From NCBI GenBank assembly GCA_028688995.1, contig JAQTXB010000012.1, forward strand, positions 13,393 through 77,392: a DNA stretch of 64,000 nt. Direction: 5' to 3'. Shown here one piece after another: positions 17,843 through 26,052 of the stretch. The notes under the pieces are model-generated. The model did not search any database, had not been told where the DNA came from, and worked only from the letters and a program-made list of their open reading frames with translations. Source of the DNA: Aliarcobacter sp. GTDB lineage: Bacteria; Campylobacterota; Campylobacteria; Campylobacterales; Arcobacteraceae. The first letter of the stretch is position 1, and the number at the start of each line of letters is the position of its first letter. A program made the position numbers and the translations under genes.

Positions 17843-18977
17843 TAAATATGAGATTAAATTTATTGTTATACAAGTTATATTAACTCTATTAATTGCCTTT
17901 ATTCCAATATATTTTTATCTTGATGCTTCCTTTGAAAATCAAAATATAAAAGATAAAATGGATTTAAAAAATCATGCTTTTTCAGTTATTTCAAAAATAA
18001 ACTCTTTTGAAAAGGAGAATAGTTCTACTTTTTATTATCCTCGTTCTAATATCTATTTTTCTGGAATTTTTGATAAAAATAATCAAGTTATTTTCTCTTT
18101 GTTAAAAAGAAATGATTTGAATTTTTTAGATGAATTTTTGATAAATAAAAATGAGATTTGTTACAAAAATTATCTAGAACAAAATATCTTAGAGGCTAAG
18201 TTTTTAGTAGTTTGTAAAGATGTTGATAATTCGCAAGTAATTTATAATGCAATTATTTTGATTTTATTGATTAGCTCTTTTATGTTTTTGTCCTCTTTTT
18301 TTATCATCAAACAAAGTATCGAACCATATAAAAGATTAAATCAATACTTAGATGATTTCCTAAAAGATGCAATGCATGAATTAAAAACTCCCATTGGAGT
18401 TGCCAGAATTAATGTTGATATGTTACAAATGCGACTAAAAAATGATAAATATATCTTGCGAATAAAATCAGCTTTAAAAAATATGACAGTTATTTATGAA
18501 GATTTAGAGTATTACATGCAACAAAATATTGTAAAAGATGAAAAAAAGGATATAGATTTCTCACTCTTTTTAGAAAGAAGAATTGAGTTTTTTAATGACT
18601 TAGTAATCTCAAAAAATATCAACTTTTTAATAAATATACAAAAAGATATTCATATAAATTTTAATGAATTAGAGCTTTATAGAATTATTGATAATAACAT
18701 CTCAAATGCTATTAAATACTCAAAAGATAGCTCAAATATTGAAATATCTTTGCAAAAAGAAGAGAATAAAATAAAACTCATATTTAAAGATGAGGGAATT
18801 GGAATAAAAGATAAATCAAAAATTTTTGAGAGGTATTATAGGGGTGATAAAATCACAGGTGGTTTTGGAATAGGACTAAGTATTGTTAAAAATATCTGTG
18901 TAAAAAATAGAGTTGATATTGAAGTAGAATCACAAGTAAATAAAGGGAGTTGCTTTATTTACTTATTTACAATTTAA
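17817..18977 (+). CDS. Sensor histidine kinase
   Basis: Up to 386 residues with membrane helices at about 15-35 and 143-164 around a short periplasmic loop. The H-box is DAMHELKTPIG (His187), the N-box NNISNAIKYS, and the ATP-lid motifs DEGIGIKDKSKIFERYYRG and GGFGIGLSIVK. Start is unsure: TTG at 17817 overlaps the regulator gene by 26 nt; TTG at 17832 is the alternative. The periplasmic loop is too small for a typical ligand domain, which suggests the adjacent Cache protein supplies the sensing part. Confidence 0.92.
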   Translation: MWDTKLISNKYEIKFIVIQVILTLLIAFIPIYFYLDASFENQNIKDKMDLKNHAFSVISKINSFEKENSSTFYYPRSNIYFSGIFDKNNQVIFSLLKRNDLNFLDEFLINKNEICYKNYLEQNILEAKFLVVCKDVDNSQVIYNAIILILLISSFMFLSSFFIIKQSIEPYKRLNQYLDDFLKDAMHELKTPIGVARINVDMLQMRLKNDKYILRIKSALKNMTVIYEDLEYYMQQNIVKDEKKDIDFSLFLERRIEFFNDLVISKNINFLINIQKDIHINFNELELYRIIDNNISNAIKYSKDSSNIEISLQKEENKIKLIFKDEGIGIKDKSKIFERYYRGDKITGGFGIGLSIVKNICVKNRVDIEVESQVNKGSCFIYLFTI

Positions 18978-18978
18978 A

Positions 18979-20106
18979 CTATATTTCCATTCCATTTTCA
19001 AGAATAATTTTATTTCGTCCATTCTCTTTTGCTTGGTATAGAAGCATATCAGCTTTTTGTAATGTATTTTCATAGGTAGGATAGCTACTTCTAATTGCAA
19101 CTCCTGCTGAAAAAGTAACTTTAATTTTTTTATCTTTGAATAAAAAGCTATTTTCAGTAACTATTGTTTTTATTCTTTTTAAAAATTGTAATAATTCTCT
19201 ATTAAGATTGAAGTGAATAATTGCTACAAACTCTTCTCCACCATATCTTCCAACAAGATCATGATCCCTTACACTTTTATTTAGAATTTTTCCAAAAGTT
19301 GAAAGTACAACATCTCCACACTCATGACCATAAGTATCATTTAGTTTTTTAAAGTGGTCTAAATCAAAGAAAATAACTGCATATTGAGTTTTTATTCTTT
19401 CATAAGCACTTTCAATTTTTTTTATTTCATCACTGAAAGCTCTTCTTGTTAATAATCCAGTTAAATGGTCTTTCATATTTTCAGTTTTAGTTCTTGTAAG
19501 TTCATCTTCAAGAGTTTTAACTTTTTCTTCAAGTTCTTGAACTTTTGATTTACCAGTTTCAAGTTTGTTAGTTACTGTAATCATCTCTTTTTCAATAGAA
19601 GATGCTGCGTTAATAAGTTCATTTTGTAGTTTTGTTAAAGCTTCTAAACCATCTTCACTTACATTGATTGATTCAATTTTTTCTTTTATATTAAGAACAT
19701 TTTTTGAGCTTGAACCATTACTTGTAATAGCTTCATTTAAATATTCTTCCATTAATAAAACAAGTTTAGAAATATCAGAGGTTCTCTCAATTACAACTTT
19801 TTTATCTCTTTCAAATCTTTTATTTATAAAATCTTCAATTTTATCTTGAATCTCTTGGATAAATAAAAGATTAGGTTCTTTATCAATTTTTGAAAATAGT
19901 TTATCTATTTCTTCATCAGTTTTTGGACAAATAGATGGTAGAACAGATTGTTTAATTAAAGCTGCTAATTGAAGAACATTATGGGGATGAACTCTTTTTA
20001 GTAAAAGAGGTATTAATTTTTCTAGTGAGTCAAAATGATTTGACTTTACTTCATTTCTTTCTTCTTCACTTAATTGATTTAAAATATTTTCAAACTCTTT
20101 ATCCAT
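18979..20106 (-). CDS. Diguanylate cyclase (GGDEF) with N-terminal coiled coil
   Basis: A 375-residue soluble protein. The first ~190 residues are helical with no recognised sensor; a coiled coil (about 165-205) leads into the GGDEF domain starting at DHLTGLLTRRAF. The active site is RYGGEEF, a functional variant of GGDEF, and FFDLDHFKKLNDTYGH carries metal and substrate residues. It makes c-di-GMP. An RxxD inhibitory site may be present as RDHD upstream of the active site, but spacing is not verified. It is convergent with the kinase gene, with 1 nt between. Confidence 0.93.
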   Translation of the reverse strand: MDKEFENILNQLSEEERNEVKSNHFDSLEKLIPLLLKRVHPHNVLQLAALIKQSVLPSICPKTDEEIDKLFSKIDKEPNLLFIQEIQDKIEDFINKRFERDKKVVIERTSDISKLVLLMEEYLNEAITSNGSSSKNVLNIKEKIESINVSEDGLEALTKLQNELINAASSIEKEMITVTNKLETGKSKVQELEEKVKTLEDELTRTKTENMKDHLTGLLTRRAFSDEIKKIESAYERIKTQYAVIFFDLDHFKKLNDTYGHECGDVVLSTFGKILNKSVRDHDLVGRYGGEEFVAIIHFNLNRELLQFLKRIKTIVTENSFLFKDKKIKVTFSAGVAIRSSYPTYENTLQKADMLLYQAKENGRNKIILENGMEI

Positions 20107-20136
20107 GCACTATTTCCTAAATATGATTTTTTAAAA

Positions 20137-20580
20137 TTATCCTAAAAGTTTTTTAACCATTTCATTAATTCTTTTTCCATCAGCAACACCAGCAAATTTT
20201 TTAGTTGCAGCACCCATTACTTTTCCAATATCTTTCATAGAAGTTGCTCCTACTTGAGAGATTATTTCTTTCATTCCTGCTTCTAATTCTTCATCACTTG
20301 CTTGTGTTGGAAGATATAACATAAATACATTAACTTGAGCTTGTTCTTGTTCAACTAAATCATCCCTTGAAGCAGCTTTGTATTGAGAAATTGACTCTTC
20401 TCTTTGTTTGATACCTTTTTGAATTAATTTAATAACATCTTCGTCATTTAAATCTTTTCTTTCATCAACTTCAATTTGTTTAATCATAGTATTAATTGCT
20501 CTAATAGAGTCCCTTTTTACTACATCTTTATCTCTCATTGCAGTTTTTAAATCTTCTTTTAATTGTTCTTTTAAACTCAT
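20137..20580 (-). CDS. GatB/YqeY domain-containing protein
   Basis: A 147-residue protein of the YqeY family, recognised from LKEDLKTAMRDKDVVKRDSIR, the IKQREESISQY stretch, YLPTQASDEELE, IGKVMGAATKKFAG and the final ADGKRINEMVKKLL. The domain also occurs at the C-terminus of GatB, where it binds tRNA for amidotransfer, but the role of the stand-alone form is not settled. It is followed by the diguanylate cyclase gene on the same strand. Confidence 0.92.
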   Translation of the reverse strand: MSLKEQLKEDLKTAMRDKDVVKRDSIRAINTMIKQIEVDERKDLNDEDVIKLIQKGIKQREESISQYKAASRDDLVEQEQAQVNVFMLYLPTQASDEELEAGMKEIISQVGATSMKDIGKVMGAATKKFAGVADGKRINEMVKKLLG

Positions 20581-20623
20581 ACAAATCCTTATAGTTGTTA
20601 TTAATTTATTTAATTATATCTTT

Positions 20624-22573
20624 TTACGAATTAAAGCTTTCTATTAACTCTTCTAGTTCTAAAAATCTTTCCACTTTTTGCTCATAAATCTCTTTTGTCT
20701 CTTCAAGTTCTTTTGACATTGCAACAATTCCCTTTTGTTCATAACATTTTGGATTCATTAAACAAGCATTTATCTCTTCAAGTTTTAGTTCTAAATCTTC
20801 AAGCTCTTTTGGTAACATATCATATTCTCTTTGGTCTTTATATGATAGTTTTGTCTGTTTTTTAACAGTTGGTGCAATTTTTTCAGCTGTTGCTTCTTTT
20901 GCTATTTCGCTTTCAAGAGTTTCTAATTCTCTTAACTCTTTTTCAATTTCTAAATATTCACTATATGGTTGGAAACTCTCCATAATATGACCATTTCCTT
21001 GGAATACGAAAAGTTTTTTAGCAATCTTATCAACAAAATATCTATCGTGTGATACAAAAATTAAAGCACCTTGGAAGTTTTGTAAATACTCTTCTAAAAT
21101 ATTAATTGTTGGAATATCTAAGTCATTTGTTGGCTCATCTAGGATTAAACAATCAACTTTTTTTGTAAAAAGTAGGGCAAGGGCAACTCTGTTTTTCTCA
21201 CCACCACTTAAAACACCAACTTTTTTATCAAGATATTCTCTTGGAAATAAAAAGTTTTTTAAATATCCAAAAACATGCATGTTTCTTCCATCTTGAAGAA
21301 CAACTCTATCTCCACCATTTGGACAAAAAGTCTCTAAAAGATTTTTTTCATCATCTAAAGATTCCCTTTGTTGGTCAAAATATCCTATTGCAAAATCACC
21401 TTTTTTAAATGTTCCACTATCAATTTTCATTTTTTCCATGAAAATTTTTAGAAGCGTAGATTTTCCACTTCCGTTAGGTCCTACAATTGCAATAGTATCT
21501 TTTTGTAAAATTCTAGTTGTAAAATCAGTAATTAATCTTTTATCACCTAAACTTTTACATACATCATCTAGTTCATAAAGCATTTTTCTTTTATTTTGTT
21601 GTTTCTCTTCTGTATTAAAAGATTTTTGCTCTCTTTGAAGTTCTAGTGACATTTTTCTAATGGCTGCTGGATTAGACCTTGCTTTTTGTTTTAAGTCAAA
21701 ATATTCTGATTTTCTTCTTTCATTTCTTTTTCTTCTAGCAGTTACTCCATGTTGCATCCAATGTGCTTCTCTTTTTACAAGTCTTATTAGATTTTCATGC
21801 TCTTTTTGCATATTTTCTAAAAGTTGTTCTTTTTGTTCTAGATATGAAGAGTAACCACCATTAAATTTTCGTAAAACTCCACCATCAACTTCTACAACGG
21901 TTGTTGCAATATTATCAATAAAATATCTATCATGTGAAATGAAAAGTAGGGTAAAGTTATTTTTTAAAAGAAGTTGTTCTAAAAATTCAACCATATAAAC
22001 ATCAAGGTGATTTGTAGGCTCATCAAGTAGTAAAACATCTGGTTTTTTTAGTAATAACCCAGCAAGACTAACTCGACGTTGTTCTCCTCCACTTAAAAGA
22101 TTTACATCTTTAAATTCATACTGTTTTAGTTGAAATTCAATTAAAACTCTCTCTATCATATTGTCTAAATCCCAAGCATTATGAAAGTCAATAAAGGTTG
22201 CTAACTCACTTTGTCTTCTGATTAAATCTTCATTTTCATAATCAGTTGTTAGTCGATTTGTTAGCTCTTCATACTCATTTCTTGCTTGTTTTAACTCCGC
22301 TAGTTGGTCTTCAATCGCATCTCTTACATTTAAGTTTGCTTTGAATTTTGGTTGTTGGTCTAGCATTTCTATTTTTAGAGATTTATCAATAGCCATTTCA
22401 CCACTATCAGGTTCTGTTTGTTTCATAATTATTTTAAAAAGTGTAGATTTTCCTTGTCCATTTTGACCAATAACTGCAATTCTTTGACCATGGTTTAGAG
22501 TAAAATTCACATCTTTTAAAATAATTTTTGTGTCATATTGTTTTGAAATGTTTTGTAGGTCTATTAAAGCCAT
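20624..22573 (-). CDS. ABC-F family ATPase (Uup-like)
   Basis: A 649-residue protein with two ABC ATPase domains and no membrane segments. The first has GQNGQGKST, the signature LSGGEQRR and LLLDEPTNHLDV; the second has GPNGSGKST, LSGGEKNR and LILDEPTNDLDI. A basic linker rich in Arg/Lys sits between them, and a C-terminal coiled coil (about 575-649) resembles Uup. ABC-F proteins act on ribosomes, or on branched DNA in the Uup case. Length fits Uup. It lies upstream of the YqeY gene on the same strand. Confidence 0.93.
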   Translation of the reverse strand: MALIDLQNISKQYDTKIILKDVNFTLNHGQRIAVIGQNGQGKSTLFKIIMKQTEPDSGEMAIDKSLKIEMLDQQPKFKANLNVRDAIEDQLAELKQARNEYEELTNRLTTDYENEDLIRRQSELATFIDFHNAWDLDNMIERVLIEFQLKQYEFKDVNLLSGGEQRRVSLAGLLLKKPDVLLLDEPTNHLDVYMVEFLEQLLLKNNFTLLFISHDRYFIDNIATTVVEVDGGVLRKFNGGYSSYLEQKEQLLENMQKEHENLIRLVKREAHWMQHGVTARRKRNERRKSEYFDLKQKARSNPAAIRKMSLELQREQKSFNTEEKQQNKRKMLYELDDVCKSLGDKRLITDFTTRILQKDTIAIVGPNGSGKSTLLKIFMEKMKIDSGTFKKGDFAIGYFDQQRESLDDEKNLLETFCPNGGDRVVLQDGRNMHVFGYLKNFLFPREYLDKKVGVLSGGEKNRVALALLFTKKVDCLILDEPTNDLDIPTINILEEYLQNFQGALIFVSHDRYFVDKIAKKLFVFQGNGHIMESFQPYSEYLEIEKELRELETLESEIAKEATAEKIAPTVKKQTKLSYKDQREYDMLPKELEDLELKLEEINACLMNPKCYEQKGIVAMSKELEETKEIYEQKVERFLELEELIESFNS

Positions 22574-22753
22574 TTATGTTTCTTCTTCTTTATAAATTAA
22601 TATTTATTTTTGTTAGTTTAGATATTAATATACCTAAAAATCGGTTAAGATTTACTTTTAGTATAAATTTGAAGAGTTTGACAAGTATAAAATATTAAAT
22701 AAGTTTAAATTAATTTTAAGAAATGTATAATTTAAAAAAACAAGGAGTCTCTT

Positions 22754-23347
22754 ATGCAAATTCAGAATAATACAAATGCAGCAATAAGTGCTTTTAAACA
22801 AAACTCAAATGTGATGGTTGATAAATCAAATAAACAAGATAGGGTAGAAGAGAAATCTTTAGAGCAAACTATAAATGAATCAGCAGTAAGTGTTGCTATT
22901 TCAATGAATGCTCAATATATACTTATGGCAATGAATGCTTCATCTATGACTCAAGGAAATACTTTAACTCAGGCTGGTTTAACAACTGACCAACAAGATG
23001 TTTTAGACTTTTTAAGTGGTAAGGAGAGTTCAAGTGGAATGAACCTTAAAAACATAGGTTATGAGGGAAAACCAATTACTGAATTAACACAGGATGAAGC
23101 GAAAGATTTAGTAAGTGAAAATGGTTTTTTTGGAGTAACTCAAACTTCAGATAGAGTTGCGAATTTTGTATTTAGTTTTGCAGGTGATGATTTAGAACTT
23201 TTACAAAAAGGAAGAGAAGGAATTATTCAAGGATTTGAAGAAGCAAAAAAACTTTTTGGAGGAGAACTTCCTGAAATTTCATATAAAACTCAGGAGAGAA
23301 CCTTATCTTTGATTGATGAAAAGATTAATAGTTTAAAAGGGGAGTGA
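22754..23347 (+). CDS. Conserved Campylobacterota protein (DUF5610-like C-terminus)
   Basis: A 197-residue soluble protein with a strong AAGGAG site 7 nt before the ATG. The N-terminus is low-complexity and Asn/Gln/Ser-rich. The C-terminal half has GFFGVTQTSDRVANFVFSFA, GREGIIQGFEEAKKLFGGELP and TLSLIDEKI, resembling the DUF5610-type pattern. Related proteins are, I believe, sometimes annotated 'hydrogenase-4 component G', for which nothing here gives support. Function unknown. It is a single gene, convergent with the FecR-domain gene. Confidence 0.7.
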   Translation: MQIQNNTNAAISAFKQNSNVMVDKSNKQDRVEEKSLEQTINESAVSVAISMNAQYILMAMNASSMTQGNTLTQAGLTTDQQDVLDFLSGKESSSGMNLKNIGYEGKPITELTQDEAKDLVSENGFFGVTQTSDRVANFVFSFAGDDLELLQKGREGIIQGFEEAKKLFGGELPEISYKTQERTLSLIDEKINSLKGE

Positions 23348-23360
23348 AAAAACTCCACTT

Positions 23361-24638
23361 TTATTGCTTTTTTGCACTAAATTCTGATTTTATTTCAGTA
23401 TTGTTTGATGATTTAAAATCAACATCACCTTTCATATATGTAGCAGTATCTCCATATAATCGTGCTGAACCAGTGCTTCCACTTGTATCACCTCTTGGGT
23501 ATAAAGATAGATTTCCAGAACTACCATTTAAATCTCCTTCAAATGTAAAAACCTTATTTGAACCATTTCCAATATCATTTACTGTAATTTTCCCATTTGA
23601 AATTTGATTATTGGCTTTACCAAAATCAATATTCATTGATATTCTTGTATCACTTGGAATTGCTACTCTTTCTCCAGATAGATTTACTAAATAGTTAGAT
23701 GACGATTGTTCTGTTGGAAAACTTCCAATATATTTAGCTGTTGATGTATTATCATGGAAAAAACTAGCTGGTGTTCTACTTTGAAAGTTTGATTCATTAT
23801 TTAAACCAGATATATCTTCAGTTGAAGAATTTGATGAGCTGTTTGATGAAGAACTACTCGATGACGAGTTATTTGATGTTTGTTCTTTTACTGGAATATT
23901 AATTACAGCTTTTTCTACTTTTGCAACAGTTATTGTTTCATTAGAAGTTGTTTTATTTAAAATAGAACTAGGGCTTTGATTTGAACTTATTTTTTCATCT
24001 TCAGTGTTAATCGAAACATTATCTATTGGTAAATTTTCTTTAATTGCTATACTTTTATTTATTTCTTGTAAATCACCTTGTTTGATTTTTTGTACATTTA
24101 ATTTATCTTTATTACCCTCTTTAAAAGAGACAAATTCTCCTTTGTTTACAATAACACTATCTTTTGTTTCATTGTTTTTTATCTCAATTTGACCTTCTGT
24201 ACAAAATATTTTTTCATTATTATCTTCAATAGCTGTAATGATTTGAGTTCCTCTTATTCCAATTGAAGCACTTTTTGTCTCTAATTTAAAATTTTCAGGG
24301 GCAACTTTTCCAATTTTTCCAGTGATTGTTCTAAAAACACCCTTTGCCATTGTAAATTCAGCTTTTGAATCTTTTTCTTCAAATAAATAATCATTTATTT
24401 TTAAAGTAGAATTTTGTCCTACAGAAATAATTGTATCATCTAAAAAAAGAATTTGTAATTTAGTATTCTCTTTTGTATTTAAAGTATCATTCTTTTGAAA
24501 AACAGAATTTTTATCAACTAAAATAGTCTGATTTTCTCTTAAAATAGAAGCTTCCCCATTAAAAGAAACAATTTTCCCAACATTATTTGCAAATAAAAAA
24601 TTACTAATAAATAGTAATACGAATATAATTTTTTTCAT
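23361..24638 (-). CDS. Secreted FecR-domain protein with TbpB-like C-terminal region
   Basis: About 425 residues, started at the ATG ending at 24638, which has AAAGGA 7 nt upstream. A Sec signal (MKKIIFVLLFISNFLFA) without a lipobox is followed by a FecR-type domain (about 20-150; SVFQKNDTLNTKENTKLQ, GKVAPENFKLETKSASIGIRGT, NKGEFVSF). A Ser/Asn linker (about 260-275) leads to a C-terminal region (about 300-425) of short beta strands: ISMNIDFGKANNQISNGKIT, VFTFEGDLNG, ending KSEFSAKKQ. This resembles the C-terminal barrels of TbpB-type and other Slam-dependent cargo. It is the last gene of the operon. The similarity is by eye and needs a profile search. Confidence 0.7.
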   Translation of the reverse strand: MKKIIFVLLFISNFLFANNVGKIVSFNGEASILRENQTILVDKNSVFQKNDTLNTKENTKLQILFLDDTIISVGQNSTLKINDYLFEEKDSKAEFTMAKGVFRTITGKIGKVAPENFKLETKSASIGIRGTQIITAIEDNNEKIFCTEGQIEIKNNETKDSVIVNKGEFVSFKEGNKDKLNVQKIKQGDLQEINKSIAIKENLPIDNVSINTEDEKISSNQSPSSILNKTTSNETITVAKVEKAVINIPVKEQTSNNSSSSSSSSNSSSNSSTEDISGLNNESNFQSRTPASFFHDNTSTAKYIGSFPTEQSSSNYLVNLSGERVAIPSDTRISMNIDFGKANNQISNGKITVNDIGNGSNKVFTFEGDLNGSSGNLSLYPRGDTSGSTGSARLYGDTATYMKGDVDFKSSNNTEIKSEFSAKKQ

Positions 24639-24649
24639 TTTAAAATCCT

Positions 24650-26002
24650 TTACCAATTAAATGATTTAATATAATTAATTTTACCATCAACTTCTTTATA
24701 TGTATATGCATCTTGATTTGAAAGATTTTTTGTGTAAGATGAAGATATTATTATTTGATTTTCTTTATCAATTTTTGTAACATAAGCTAATTCTGCATAA
24801 TGATTATCATCTTCTCTTTTTGATTTAAAATAACTATTTTCATATTTAAAATTATCTTTTATATATTCATAAGCGAATTTGATTAGATTCTTACTATTTA
24901 TTTCATAGATATACTCTAATCCACCAGTTATACTATTTTTATCTAAGTCGATTCTTTCATTGCTTACCCTTACACTTTTACCAAATTTTGAGTAAATATT
25001 AAGATTTGTTAATAGATTGTATTTTAATAAAAATTCATATTTATTAAAATCTTTTTCTTCATCTGCTTGATGAATATATGAAATTCTTTGATAATTTAAA
25101 GAGCTTGTAATTAAAGCATTTGAAAAAGTAGGTGTTATATTAAAAACATTAAAACTTTCATTATCTCTTTTTTCTATTTTTGTAAAACCAAAATTTAAAG
25201 CATAAAGATTTTTATTTGTTTGATCCAAATAAAAAAAGCTTGGTTTATATGAATAAGCAGTTAAATTCTCATTCTCTTCATTGAAGTAATTTTTATTATA
25301 AACAAGTAATGCATTTTTTATAACATAAGGAGAGTTTTTAAAGCTATTTAAAAAATTTATTCCAACCATCTCATTATGATAATTATCAGCAATTGGTTTT
25401 TCGCCATTTACAAGTGCATCATTTAATCCAGGTAATCTATACTCAGGTGAAATTAAACCTGTATTAACATTTGTACTTCTGCCAACACCAAGTAAGATAT
25501 TTGCATTTGTTGAAAAATATTTTGTCTCTTTATTTAATATATCTAAATAAGTAGATACTGATTTTTTTGTTTCATCATTAATTTGTGAATTGCTTAAAAT
25601 CGTAAACTCTTTTTTTGCTTCTTCTTTTAAATTTAATTTAAATAGAAGTTTCGCATATTCATATCTTGCTTGGTTAAAATCTGGTTTTTGCGTTAATATT
25701 CTTTCAAAAGCAGAACTAGCTTCATCATATTTTTCTATTTCAATAGCACTTAATGCCAAAAAATAGTTAACATTTATATTGTATGAATCTTTTAAAAATA
25801 GTTTGAAAAATAGTTCATACGATTTTTGATAATCTTTAATATTGTACATAGTTGAAGCAAGAATATAATCGTTTGAATCTTCAATTGCTTGTGAAAATTC
25901 TTTCTCATTTTGAATTAAATTTTTATTATCTGTAATAGTTTTATCGTCATTTGCCTCTAATAAAAGAGTTAATGAAAGAAATAGAAGATATTTTAAATAC
26001 AT
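24650..26002 (-). CDS. TPR plus outer-membrane beta-barrel protein, Slam/type XI secretion-like
   Basis: A 450-residue protein with a signal peptide (about 1-17). TPR-like helices (about 45-160) include ASSAFERILTQKPDFNQARYEYAKLLFKLN. From about residue 165 the sequence becomes alternating amphipathic strands, opening with NANILLGVGRSTNVNTG, close to the barrel opening typical of Slam (DUF560) proteins, and ending in a terminal aromatic (SFNW). Slam proteins translocate lipoproteins or soluble cargo across the outer membrane. Its neighbour 11 nt downstream encodes the presumed cargo. Confidence 0.65.
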   Translation of the reverse strand: MYLKYLLFLSLTLLLEANDDKTITDNKNLIQNEKEFSQAIEDSNDYILASTMYNIKDYQKSYELFFKLFLKDSYNINVNYFLALSAIEIEKYDEASSAFERILTQKPDFNQARYEYAKLLFKLNLKEEAKKEFTILSNSQINDETKKSVSTYLDILNKETKYFSTNANILLGVGRSTNVNTGLISPEYRLPGLNDALVNGEKPIADNYHNEMVGINFLNSFKNSPYVIKNALLVYNKNYFNEENENLTAYSYKPSFFYLDQTNKNLYALNFGFTKIEKRDNESFNVFNITPTFSNALITSSLNYQRISYIHQADEEKDFNKYEFLLKYNLLTNLNIYSKFGKSVRVSNERIDLDKNSITGGLEYIYEINSKNLIKFAYEYIKDNFKYENSYFKSKREDDNHYAELAYVTKIDKENQIIISSSYTKNLSNQDAYTYKEVDGKINYIKSFNW

Positions 26003-26052
26003 AAGTAGACACCCAAATTATTTTTTTATTCGCATTGTATCTAATCTTTATA

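Noticed and set aside
23344..23607. 87-codon plus-strand frame after the DUF5610-like gene
   Set aside because: It lies antisense to the FecR-domain gene, which has a signal peptide, known domain and ribosome binding site.
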